A stretch of DNA of 64,000 bases from NCBI RefSeq assembly GCF_040717535.1, contig NZ_JBFEFI010000003.1:132001-196000 (forward strand), in the 5' to 3' direction. Source of the stretch: Thalassoglobus sp. JC818. GTDB lineage: Bacteria; Planctomycetota; Planctomycetia; Planctomycetales; Planctomycetaceae. The notes under the pieces are model-generated. The model saw only the letters and a list, made by a program, of their open reading frames with translations, was not told where the DNA came from and ran no database searches. Shown one piece after another: positions 53,443-61,834 of the stretch. Each line of letters starts with the position of its first letter. Positions within the stretch are counted from its first letter, which is position 1. The translations under genes were made by a program, and so were the position numbers.

Positions 53443-54993
53443 TCAGTCTCGCTCGTCCGTGGAGGAATAGAGAGGCCGGTGTCGGATGGGTGTTTCAAGA
53501 ATGAGGGTGCACATCGCAGTCAGATACAATCGCCCGGCATCCTGGCTTCTTTCTTGAAAAGCCCCCAACGGGCGTTTCGGATGCCAGCTTCCACGTTGTG
53601 ATCCAGACGACGTTTGATTTTCGACGATGAGCTGGCTCGTCTTGCCAAACCATTCGTCCCATTCCTTCGAATCAAGGTTGTGCAAGACTTGCGCGACGTA
53701 GTACCAAGCATAGACATTGCGACGCCGTGAAGCCCATTGCGGCTCGTGCTTTAAATCAGTCAGCGTACGCACGCCGACTCGCAATGGAGTGTAGTCAGAA
53801 GGCCATCCCAACCACTGTCGACAGAGAAGCCCTTCCGCCGTCATCGACAATCGTTGCGATTCTTCGGCGGGGAAGTCAGGACGATAGCGATAGAACGACT
53901 CTGAATGCGGCGTCTCCTGAACCGAATTCAAAAACTGCTCAGCCAAGAGAAAAGCTTGAAACTCAATCGGAATCTCTGCGACTCGACCGGAATGGAGAGC
54001 CATCAATGCCCACCCTGTCACCGAAAGGTCGCCGATTCCATCTTCGGTCAAAGGGCGATATCTCCATCCTCCCAGCTTCGGGTTCTGTGCCCGTACGAGG
54101 TAGTCGACCGCCCGCGTCGCTGGCTCACGAAGTGATTCATCTCCAGTCAGTGCCAGTGCTTCGCAAAGCACAATCGTTGCTTGTGAATGCGCATAAAAAT
54201 GAGCTTCCCGTCCCTGTTCTTCGATGTCGAACAAGTTTCCATCAGATCGCTGAACGCTTTGAAGCCACTTCAGACCATTCGCGACGACTTCTTGATGATC
54301 ACCTGTTTGATGAGTCTGCCCGCTGCCCAGAAAGGCAAGCAAAGCAAGTGCAGTCGCCCCGGTTCGTGTCTCAATCGATCCCCCGTCCGGATAGGGGCCA
54401 CGCAGATCCCAAGAGCCATCGGAAGCTTGCTGTCGGGCCATCCACGCTGTCGCCGACTTGATCGCTTGATACAAAGAATCGTCGGACGAACCAGCCTTTC
54501 CATTCGGTTCAGAAAAGCCCTTTCTCAGTTCAAAGACCTCCGAAACCGGCACCAGGCTCAATTCCACTGGCGAGTCAGCAACGTCACTCGAATCACGTTC
54601 TGAGGATCCGTTCGAAGACTTCGACTCTTCTTCCGAAATCGAATCATTTCCGTTCGATTGTATTGACACGGAAGGGATCGCGATTGGGCTGACTTCGGTG
54701 GCTGGTTTCTCGGCGTCCTGCTTATCGACGCGGGTAGACCATCCGAGTTCGATCACGTTCGAAGGGTCAGTTGGAAGTCGAATGATGATCCAGGCCAGAA
54801 TGAAGAGCAGAACGAGATGGAAGACGACGCTAAAGCCCACGCCGGGCAGACTTGCCATAAGGTTCCGAGAAACCCGCTGCCAGTCAGCCTGACGATATCT
54901 GCGGATTCGCTCAATCGAACGCGGCGTGCGACGCGGACTGCGCTCTCGCTTCCGTTTTCGCCTCGGTTCCTGAGAATCCCCAGTTTCTGACAT
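53443..54993 (-). CDS. Membrane-anchored terpene-cyclase-fold (alpha-toroid) protein
   Basis: A 516-residue protein. A very basic cytoplasmic N-terminus ('RRKRKRERSPRRTPRS', about 11-26) precedes one membrane helix ('FSVVFHLVLLFILAWIII', about 54-71), followed by a Ser/Glu-rich linker. From about 170 it has squalene-cyclase/prenyltransferase repeats ('ATAWMARQQASDGSWD', 'GLKWLQSVQRSDGN', 'AVDYLVRAQNPKLGGWRY'). The catalytic DxDD motif of squalene-hopene cyclase is not seen, so it is more likely a binding or structural alpha-toroid than a cyclase. Family members with this layout are common in planctomycetes. It stands alone between other units. Confidence 0.83.
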   Translation of the reverse strand: MSETGDSQEPRRKRKRERSPRRTPRSIERIRRYRQADWQRVSRNLMASLPGVGFSVVFHLVLLFILAWIIIRLPTDPSNVIELGWSTRVDKQDAEKPATEVSPIAIPSVSIQSNGNDSISEEESKSSNGSSERDSSDVADSPVELSLVPVSEVFELRKGFSEPNGKAGSSDDSLYQAIKSATAWMARQQASDGSWDLRGPYPDGGSIETRTGATALALLAFLGSGQTHQTGDHQEVVANGLKWLQSVQRSDGNLFDIEEQGREAHFYAHSQATIVLCEALALTGDESLREPATRAVDYLVRAQNPKLGGWRYRPLTEDGIGDLSVTGWALMALHSGRVAEIPIEFQAFLLAEQFLNSVQETPHSESFYRYRPDFPAEESQRLSMTAEGLLCRQWLGWPSDYTPLRVGVRTLTDLKHEPQWASRRRNVYAWYYVAQVLHNLDSKEWDEWFGKTSQLIVENQTSSGSQRGSWHPKRPLGAFQERSQDAGRLYLTAMCTLILETPIRHRPLYSSTDERD

Positions 54994-55250
54994 CGTTCCT
55001 CGCCAAATTTTCCCCAGTCAGGGACCGCTTCTCCGTGGGACTTCTCACCATCGTCCAGCTTGCGCCTGGCTGTCATTCGGATGGTGAACGCGGAGTTTCC
55101 TCAAGCCAATCTCCACAATTCAACGCCAAAGATTCTCCAGTTTCGCAGAACGTCCCATAAAGAAAAAGTTCCCCCATACGAGTTCATCGGGAACAGCTTC
55201 AAGTCGCACGGTTGACCGAAGCCATTGTTCGACTAAACTTTCCAACCATT

Positions 55251-55335
55251 GCGGTTGTGGCGGAACTGGCAGACGCGCAAGATTCAGGTTCTTGTGTCCG
55301 ATAAGGACGTGGAGGTTCGAATCCTCTCAACCGCA
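55251..55335 (+). tRNA. tRNA-Leu (anticodon CAG)
   Basis: An 85-nt type II tRNA. The acceptor stem GCGGTTG pairs with CAACCGC (55328-55334), discriminator A at 55335. The anticodon stem CAAGA/TCTTG encloses the loop TTCAGGT with anticodon CAG at 55285-55287, decoding CUG. A long variable arm (TGTCCGATAAGGACG region) and the T-loop GGTTCGAATCC are present. CCA is not encoded. A small hairpin (TAGCGT/ACGCTA, 55378-55394) lies behind it and may end transcription. tRNA-Leu genes are common integration sites, and accessory genes begin downstream. Confidence 0.95.
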
Positions 55336-55901
55336 TTGATTTCTGAGGGCCGAAGAGTTTTACGGAAGTCATTGCTGTAGCGTTTCTTACGCTAACCTTC
55401 TTTGAAGTGTGGCAAACCCTTTCTTCAGTCATTTACCACATTCAATGTGACAAGCATCCGAAAGAGCGAGGGCTCGCATCTCACGCCTGGTGTGGATGGC
55501 AGTTCTCATATTGTCGAAAGACACACGCGTTTGCGTCGATGTGAGAGGTTTTTACCTGCTTTCTGGGTCTAATTCGAGCGTCGAGATTTTTGGGCTGGTT
55601 GATGTTGGATTGCCGTCGGGAGAAGGATGACTGGGAATGCTTCAATGATTGTTGAGCCGGTGTGGTTGGGCTTCGCAGTGACTTCGAGTAGCCATCAACG
55701 TGCAAGCGAACTGTAGAGGCTGAGTGGTTGATGTTCGTCGTGCTCCGCTGGGTAGCAAGTCGGTGGGTGCATTCGGTCCAGGGGTTGAGTACGCGACTTT
55801 GCAGTGTCAGTGGTTGCGATGAAGAGATTGAACATACTCTGGTTGAAGACGCTATGACCGAAGTCGCCCGGGGGTAGAATCTTTTCGACGTGATTAGGCG
55901 T
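55336..55901. other. Sparse region after tRNA-Leu
   Basis: About 565 bp with only short frames that have no ribosome-binding site or recognisable product. A 6-bp hairpin TAGCGT-TTCTT-ACGCTA lies at 55378-55394. No copy of the tRNA 3' end (a possible attachment site) was found in the rest of the window by eye. Confidence 0.4.
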
Positions 55902-56471
55902 CTAGATCAAACCTCCATGGCTTGCTCGGTATGAGAATTGGTCCAGAGGGGCGTTAGGGTATACTGCTTTTACCTTCTTTCGGTCGACTTCGGCGGCTTG
56001 GTCATCTCTGATCAAGTGGAAGTAAAACGCTCGGTGGAAATAGGGCTGCCAGGTTTCCTCACTCAGTTCAATACTCTTGTTGTATGCTTCAAGTGCTTGC
56101 TCATTTCGGTTTGCACTCAACAAGAGCATTCCACGAACAAGATGGACTTGCGACTGTTGTTCATTGTCTACGCATACGGATGCATAGAAGTCGATTACCA
56201 CCAGAGCCTCTTCGATGCTGAATTCCTGGCGGGTGTTCAGTTCATTTAAGTCTCCAATCATTCTCGATACGCATGCACTTTCTGTGTTAAAGAAAACGAT
56301 TTCGCCTTTTGTGTTGATGTCGCTTATTGCTGACCTCAGGATCCACTCGGCGTCGTAAAATGTCGGGCCCTCAATTCGAGCAGGAGAAAAGCACCCAAGT
56401 CGTAAGGTGGCCAGAAGCAACAGGATCGTTGTGAAAGCTTGAGATTGTGCATTGTACGTCATGTCTATCAC
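55902..56471 (-). CDS. Predicted lipoprotein with TPR-like repeat, 189 aa
   Basis: A small exported protein: the N-terminus 'FTTILLLLATLRLGCFSP' looks like a lipoprotein signal (Cys27). The C-terminal half contains one or two tetratricopeptide-like units ('RGMLLLSANRNEQALEAYNKSIELS', 'YFHRAFYFHLIRDDQAAEVDR'). The start may be 56471 or the Met three codons later. I do not recognise the family. It lies between the tRNA and the pnkp operon, on the same strand as the operon but 277 bp from it, so it is probably a separate unit. Confidence 0.65.
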   Translation of the reverse strand: MIDMTYNAQSQAFTTILLLLATLRLGCFSPARIEGPTFYDAEWILRSAISDINTKGEIVFFNTESACVSRMIGDLNELNTRQEFSIEEALVVIDFYASVCVDNEQQSQVHLVRGMLLLSANRNEQALEAYNKSIELSEETWQPYFHRAFYFHLIRDDQAAEVDRKKVKAVYPNAPLDQFSYRASHGGLI

Positions 56472-56748
56472 ACTTCCGACGGGTTGGGGTTCTTGGGTCG
56501 GGGAAAGATGTAGTACAGGTTGATATATGAGATGTTAGCGAGGAGTTAGAGTGTTCGAGAGTTAATCGGATGGACATCAAGGATTGATTGTTAGTGGTTT
56601 GATTGTATTCGGGGAATCGGTGTCGCTCTGTGAGTTGTGCTCTTTTCAGGATTTGGTGAGGTCGTTGAGGGGCTTCCGAACTGTCTTGGCTGGACCGGTT
56701 TCTCACGGTGTCGGTCGCCCATTCTGTGTTTCTCTGACGATAGGTGAC

Positions 56749-59349
56749 CTATAGTCTTGGGTCGACTGGCTCGCTTTCTAGAGCCAGCACGCCGAAGACG
56801 CATTCGTGGACTCTTCGAAGTTGTCCCTTTTGGACGAACCGTTCTAGTGCTTCAATGCCGAGGGCAAACTCGCGAAGGGCCAGCGACCGTTTACGACCAA
56901 GGTTTCGGTTTCTCAGACGAGGCAGATTTTCTTCGGAGTCGTAGTCGGGGCTGTAGATGATTCTCAGGTATTCCTTTCCACGACATTTGATGGCGGGCTG
57001 TGCGAGCCCCTTCCTTCCGCGCACGATCCATTCGTTCGGTTTGACGACCATTCCTTCGCCGCCTCGTGCGGTGAGGTTCGTCCACCAGTCGATTCCGGTT
57101 GCGATGCTGTCGAGGTCGGTGAGATCGATGACTTGGAAAGCCGTTTCCAGCAAGAGGTCAGTATCTTCTTGGCAGACTTTCGCGAGTGTCTGCATGTGCC
57201 AAGCATGGTCCTGATCGATGTGAACTTTTCCTTCAGTCGCCAGCAGGTGGAAGGGAGCAAGTTTTAAGTCGCTGAGGGAGTTGACGGTCCAGCAGTATTG
57301 ACGGTAGGCAGAAGTGAATTTTTCGATGCTGTGGCTGCGACCACGAAGGCGATTCAGGACTTCGGTCGTCTTCGATTCGTCGGCTCCGTGCATTCGGGCT
57401 GCGGCTTGTTCGAGAACGGTGATGGCTTCCGGCAAAGAGGCACTTCCCGCTGCTCCGACCGCGGCGTATTGTGAACGGAGTAGCTCTTGAGCCTTGGCAG
57501 ACCACGGCATCAGTTCGCAGTCAAGGCAGGCCCACGATGTTTCGAACTGCTCCCAAAATCCGGAGTTCGTCATGGCTGTCCGCAGTCGGTCAAGAAACAT
57601 CGATTCCAGGTCGGTGTCGTTGAAGAAGCGTCTGCCTGTGCGGGTGTAGACGATGCCTGCCTCACCTTCGGTCACACCAAAGCGCGTTCGGGCGGCATCC
57701 TCGTCTCGACACACTACAACGACGGCTCTTGATCCCATGTGTTTCTCTTCACATACGACCTTCGAAGCCCCCTGGCTTCGATAGTACGAGAACGCTTCGG
57801 CGGGGTGTTCCAGCAATCCTGGTTCGTTCGAGGCTTCTGACGGAGACATCGTGGGAGGCAAGTAAATTAACCATTTCGGATTGGCAGCATATCGGCTCAT
57901 GACCTCCAGGGCTGCAGTGGCATTCTCCTCGCGGATGGTTACGGTTCGTCGAAGTCGAGTCGAAATGATCCGCTTCCCGAGGACATCTTCCACATCGAGA
58001 ATGTCATCGTGCAATTGCTGAGAGGACAGTGTGTCTTCTCTGTCATACGTGAGGAATGGTCGCGATGGTTCGCAATAGGTCTGCTTTGCCGGAACTGAGA
58101 CGAACTCTTTTTCCGGGTAGCGAAGGGCAGTGAGTTTCCCACCGAAGACGCAGCCTGTGTCAATATTTACCGTTTGATTGAGCCACTCCGGTTCAGCGAC
58201 TGGGGTGTGACCATAGGCGACCATTGCCGAGCCGCGATAGTCGGCAGCCCAGTTGAATCGCACCGGCATTCCAAATTCGTCGGTCTCTCCGGTTGTGTCT
58301 CCATATAGGCAGAATTCACGAACTTTGCCGCTACTGCGACCTTGATATTCCTCCTTGAGGCCAGCGTGAGCAACAACAAGCTTGCCGTTGTCGAAAACGT
58401 AGTGACTCACGAGGCTGTCGAGAAACTCGGTCAACTCCGTGCAGAAATAAGTTCTTGCTGCTTCGGGAAGAGCCTCGATCTGTTCGATTGTTTCTGCGAA
58501 GCCGTGTGTCAGTTGTGGGTTCTTACCCTGCAACTTGCGCAGCAGCTTCATGTCATGGTTGCCCGGAACACAGATTCCAGCTCCCATTTTGACCATGTTC
58601 ATGACGGTCTGATACGTCCCGACAACATCTGGCCCGCGGTCACACAGGTCACCGACGAAAACTGCCTTTCTCGTTGGATGTGCGTACCAACTTGAACCAA
58701 AACTCGGGTTGTTTTGTGGTTGATGAGATTCACATCGGTAGCCCAACTGCTGCAATAACTCTTTCAATTCTTCGCAGCATCCGTGAACGTCTCCGATGAT
58801 GTCAAACGGTCCGAGTTCGTCCCGTCTGTCATTCCAAAGCGGAACTCGCTCGATAGTCGCCGAATCGATCTCTTCGACGGAATCCATTGCGAAAATATGT
58901 CGAAAGCCTTCTCGCTTTAGTTTCTTAATAGAACGCCTCAGTTGTGATCGCTGTTGTCGGATAACATGCGGGCCGAATTGTCGATCATCACGGTCTCGGT
59001 TTCGTTCGTGACACACCTTTTCTGGAGGATTTAACACAATCGCAACGGGCAGGCAGTGCTGTTTCCTGGCCAGCTGAACGAGTGGTCGGCGTGCTTCCGG
59101 TTGAACGTTGGTGGCATCGATAACAGTTAGAAGACCTCGAGTCAGACGTTTGGCTGCAATGTAGTGAAGCACATCGAAAGCATCATTTGTCGCAGCTTGA
59201 TTATTCTCGTCGTCGCTGACGAGTCCGCGACAATAGTCGGACGACAGTACCTCGGTCGGTAGAAAGTGCTTCCGCGCGAAGGTGCTCTTCCCCGAACCGC
59301 TGGGGCCGATGAGGACGACAAGTGAGAGTTTTGGGATATTGATCGTCAT
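56749..59349 (-). CDS. pnkp: Polynucleotide kinase-phosphatase-ligase (Pnkp)
   Basis: An 866-residue RNA-repair enzyme with all three domains, colinear with the ~870-residue Clostridium thermocellum Pnkp. The kinase domain (1-~170) has the P loop 'GPSGSGKST' at 15-23. The metallophosphatase domain (~180-400) has 'GDVHGC' at 186, 'GDLCDRG' at 233, 'GNHD' at 263 and 'YGHTP' at 379. The ligase domain (~480-866) has the adenylate-accepting Lys536 in 'EEKHMGSRA'. It repairs broken RNA ends by 5' phosphorylation, 3' and cyclic-phosphate removal, and sealing. In the known system sealing needs the methyltransferase Hen1, which is not in the visible part of this operon. Its start overlaps the stop of the HEAT-like gene (ATGA). 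Confidence 0.96.
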   Translation of the reverse strand: MTINIPKLSLVVLIGPSGSGKSTFARKHFLPTEVLSSDYCRGLVSDDENNQAATNDAFDVLHYIAAKRLTRGLLTVIDATNVQPEARRPLVQLARKQHCLPVAIVLNPPEKVCHERNRDRDDRQFGPHVIRQQRSQLRRSIKKLKREGFRHIFAMDSVEEIDSATIERVPLWNDRRDELGPFDIIGDVHGCCEELKELLQQLGYRCESHQPQNNPSFGSSWYAHPTRKAVFVGDLCDRGPDVVGTYQTVMNMVKMGAGICVPGNHDMKLLRKLQGKNPQLTHGFAETIEQIEALPEAARTYFCTELTEFLDSLVSHYVFDNGKLVVAHAGLKEEYQGRSSGKVREFCLYGDTTGETDEFGMPVRFNWAADYRGSAMVAYGHTPVAEPEWLNQTVNIDTGCVFGGKLTALRYPEKEFVSVPAKQTYCEPSRPFLTYDREDTLSSQQLHDDILDVEDVLGKRIISTRLRRTVTIREENATAALEVMSRYAANPKWLIYLPPTMSPSEASNEPGLLEHPAEAFSYYRSQGASKVVCEEKHMGSRAVVVVCRDEDAARTRFGVTEGEAGIVYTRTGRRFFNDTDLESMFLDRLRTAMTNSGFWEQFETSWACLDCELMPWSAKAQELLRSQYAAVGAAGSASLPEAITVLEQAAARMHGADESKTTEVLNRLRGRSHSIEKFTSAYRQYCWTVNSLSDLKLAPFHLLATEGKVHIDQDHAWHMQTLAKVCQEDTDLLLETAFQVIDLTDLDSIATGIDWWTNLTARGGEGMVVKPNEWIVRGRKGLAQPAIKCRGKEYLRIIYSPDYDSEENLPRLRNRNLGRKRSLALREFALGIEALERFVQKGQLRRVHECVFGVLALESEPVDPRL

Positions 59350-60656
59350 TCGATAATTTTCGAATCTTGGTCACTAAACAGGTTGACGCACTGCTCTTCC
59401 GCGTCAAACGCAATCTCGTCTATAAGCCAGTTCGGTGCTGCGTTTTGTTGGCGAAGCAGACGAGCTGCACTGGACCGACACAGTTGGCATGGTGTTTCAA
59501 AGTATGCAATTAGCGCCAATTTCGAACAATCAGCGTGAGAGTTGGCCTCGAGGACTTTAGTTATATCCATTAGTGTCGAATGCTGCTCATACTTGCCCTC
59601 CGTGAATTTCAGTGCTTTCAGTATCCGGGATTCATCTCCGACTTCAAAGTTGTTCACGAACTGCTTGATCGCTACATCAAAAGATCCTTTCGAAAGTTGT
59701 TCAGCAGCGAAATTGCGAATGAAGGAGTTTCTGTTCATGGAAAGTGCAGCGATCGCAGCACTTCGTACTGCAGAATCGCTATGTTGACAGAGGTCGATAA
59801 GATGAGAGTCAAACTCAGGTAACGGTCGGTTGGAGAAAACTCTCAGCAGACGGCTGAGCACGTTTGGATTGGCTGAGGCGCGGAGTGCGTTGAAAACCGT
59901 TTGCAATTCTGAGTCGCTCGCTTGCATGCCCCAAGCTTGGAACCAGAAACATCGATCTTGCCCTTGCGCTGCTTCGCAAATTTCGTTCGAAGAGATTGAT
60001 GCTATGTGAGTTCGATAAGACTTCGTACTGTCGGACTGCTTAACGGACTGCTTCAGCCATTGATCATAGTAACATTTCAGGCCGGGGTTTGTCGATGAGG
60101 TCAATATACTGTGAAAACGTCTCTCTCCGAAATTCTCAATCGCTGAGTGGGCGAGGCCTCCGTCATCCCATTCCCAGTCAGTTGTTGTCATTCGCTCTCC
60201 GCGTATTCGGGCAGCAAATTCGAAAGCTTGCTCTCCGTCCAGTGAAATGATCTCTTTCTCACCGAGCCACAAACTGTCTGCGACCGGTTTCGTTTCAACG
60301 ATTTCATAAAGTCGACGACGGAAAGTATCGTTGCCTTCTTTCGCGTAGTGAAAAGCGATCTCACAGAGTTGGTTGACGCTTTGTTCATCATCTAATTGAG
60401 TCAAAGCCTCCAGTATCGGGGCGCGAAACCGTTCGGTAGCTTCCATTCTCTGGACTATCTTCCAAAGCCATTCGCTGCGAGAGTTCTCGCACTGCTGGTC
60501 GAATCGTTGGTCGTGGAGGCATGCTTCAAGCACAATTTCATCTGACAAGCATTTGGATGATGCCCAAGCCCATGTTCGTCCGAGACCTTTCTGCAAGGCG
60601 TCGCGCTGTTGCTCGGTTGTCGGTACTGGTTGTGGCGCGTAATCGATCAAATCCAT
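59346..60656 (-). CDS. HEAT-like helical repeat protein, 436 aa
   Basis: A soluble, all-helical protein without a known catalytic motif. HEAT-like units are visible in the second half: 'SNRPLPEFDSHLIDLCQHS', then 'SAVRSAAIAALSMNRNSFIRNFAAEQL' (first 20 shown in order 'SAVRSAAIAALSMN..'). The N-terminus begins 'MDLIDYAPQPVP'. A Cys pair occurs at 'CQLCRSS' near residue 390. It is coupled to pnkp by an ATGA overlap, and lies 9 bp after the RlaP gene. It probably acts as a scaffold or RNA- or protein-binding partner of the repair enzymes; function unknown. Confidence 0.8.
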   Translation of the reverse strand: MDLIDYAPQPVPTTEQQRDALQKGLGRTWAWASSKCLSDEIVLEACLHDQRFDQQCENSRSEWLWKIVQRMEATERFRAPILEALTQLDDEQSVNQLCEIAFHYAKEGNDTFRRRLYEIVETKPVADSLWLGEKEIISLDGEQAFEFAARIRGERMTTTDWEWDDGGLAHSAIENFGERRFHSILTSSTNPGLKCYYDQWLKQSVKQSDSTKSYRTHIASISSNEICEAAQGQDRCFWFQAWGMQASDSELQTVFNALRASANPNVLSRLLRVFSNRPLPEFDSHLIDLCQHSDSAVRSAAIAALSMNRNSFIRNFAAEQLSKGSFDVAIKQFVNNFEVGDESRILKALKFTEGKYEQHSTLMDITKVLEANSHADCSKLALIAYFETPCQLCRSSAARLLRQQNAAPNWLIDEIAFDAEEQCVNLFSDQDSKIIE

Positions 60657-60665
60657 GTCTTCAGT

Positions 60666-61439
60666 CTATTTTCCATCCAGGCGAAGCCGAACCAGCAGGT
60701 CATTGAGCGCCGCTGAGCCGCTCGGTTGTTCTGGAAGGGTGCATTGCTCGAAAGCTTCTTCAAGCTCTGAACGAAGTCGCTCGTATTCTTGAGAGTGAAA
60801 CGACATGTCAGCCTGATCGAGTGTGACTTTCTCCGTCCCGGAAACTTTTCGATCGATGAGGTCAGGCAAGTACGGCAGCTTAAATGTCTCGTTCAGATGG
60901 ATAAGGTTCGCCTCTACCTCGTCCGTTCTCATCAGGTGAATTCCTGTCAGTAGAACTCGATAGACATATAAGAGCGGCTTCACTCGCGGCAAACCAGCAT
61001 GATTGGGTTGGCATTCCTTCTGGAACAGCTTCCATTGAGTGGTTGCAAAGCCGAGGTAGTGGTGGGCGTGATGTTTTGTCAGGCAGTCAGTGGCAATGGC
61101 CTTGAGTTCATCGTGCTCCGGCGTCGTGTGGACGATGAGCGGTGAAAGCACCTGCTCAAGGACGTATCCATTCTTTTTAAGCATCATCTCGAAGAACTTC
61201 TTGGCATCATGAGTCACGAGGTCGATCTCCAAACCATCATGGATGCCCGACTTTTCGATCGTCTCTAGGCTGGGATTCAGGCCTACGACTTCTTCGAGCG
61301 GGAGCAGGTGGGCTCCCCGCAAATCAAAGTCCGAGTCAGGAGACGGAAAGCCGTACAAGTGCGCTCCGCTGATCGTGGCGAAGAGCAGTGGATAGGGATG
61401 GTTGTTCACTTGTTGTTGAAGTCGTGGATCAATGGTCAT
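60666..61439 (-). CDS. RlaP-family nucleotidyltransferase
   Basis: A 257-residue DNA-polymerase-beta-type nucleotidyltransferase of the RlaP (PF10127) group, named for its link with RNA ligases. The active-site pattern is 'ISGAHLYGFPSPDSDFDLRG' at 23-42, where Asp37 and Asp39 form the metal-binding pair. 'EIDLVTHDAKKFFEMML' provides the third acidic position, and a helical C-terminal half follows. It may add nucleotides to RNA ends or modify them before sealing. It overlaps the upstream 132-aa gene by 4 bases. Confidence 0.85.
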   Translation of the reverse strand: MTIDPRLQQQVNNHPYPLLFATISGAHLYGFPSPDSDFDLRGAHLLPLEEVVGLNPSLETIEKSGIHDGLEIDLVTHDAKKFFEMMLKKNGYVLEQVLSPLIVHTTPEHDELKAIATDCLTKHHAHHYLGFATTQWKLFQKECQPNHAGLPRVKPLLYVYRVLLTGIHLMRTDEVEANLIHLNETFKLPYLPDLIDRKVSGTEKVTLDQADMSFHSQEYERLRSELEEAFEQCTLPEQPSGSAALNDLLVRLRLDGK

Positions 61440-61834
61440 GATTTGGGTTCCTGATCTTGACCAGTCGGTCTGAACTCATGAGTGATTGAGATGGTGCCAA
61501 CGATGTTGTCGTTGAATTCATCGAGGTGTTCAGCAGGAATCCAGTATTCTCTCAGTTCTCTCCCGCCAGCTTCGTGGATTTCGTAGCGGTCGAGAAAGAA
61601 CTTCATCACGTCGAAACGAAGCACATAGCCGACGTACTGCGAGTTCGGGTCTTTCGTGTTCCAGTCCCGGGAAATGCGAATGGCATAGTCTTCGGTCAGA
61701 ACTGGATAGAATATCGGTTGCCACTCCAAACGAGGCGGAAATCGTTTCCAATCAGCGGCCTCGATCAGGTCGAGTTCAGCTTGTCCAACTGGACGGAATA
61801 GAGTTGTGATGCTCCTCTTACTTATGTTTGCCAT
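61436..61834 (-). CDS. Small protein, 132 aa, of a widespread uncharacterised family
   Basis: A compact soluble protein. From memory, proteins with this pattern ('LFRPVGQAELDLIEA', 'FPPRLEWQPIFYPVL', 'AIRISRDWNTKD', 'YVGYVLRFDV', 'LREYWIPAEHLDEFN') are often labelled 'ADP-ribosylation/crystallin J1', but the basis of the label is doubtful and the function is not known. The motif 'REYWIPAEHLDEFN' is likely part of the core. It overlaps neighbours on both sides (TAATG upstream, ATGA downstream), so it is expressed with the nucleotidyltransferases. Confidence 0.8.
   Translation of the reverse strand: MANISKRSITTLFRPVGQAELDLIEAADWKRFPPRLEWQPIFYPVLTEDYAIRISRDWNTKDPNSQYVGYVLRFDVMKFFLDRYEIHEAGGRELREYWIPAEHLDEFNDNIVGTISITHEFRPTGQDQEPKS

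Noticed and set aside
55481-55705. A 74-codon minus-strand frame after tRNA-Leu
   Set aside because: Ser/Arg/Gln-rich product without motif or ribosome-binding site; the region looks non-coding.
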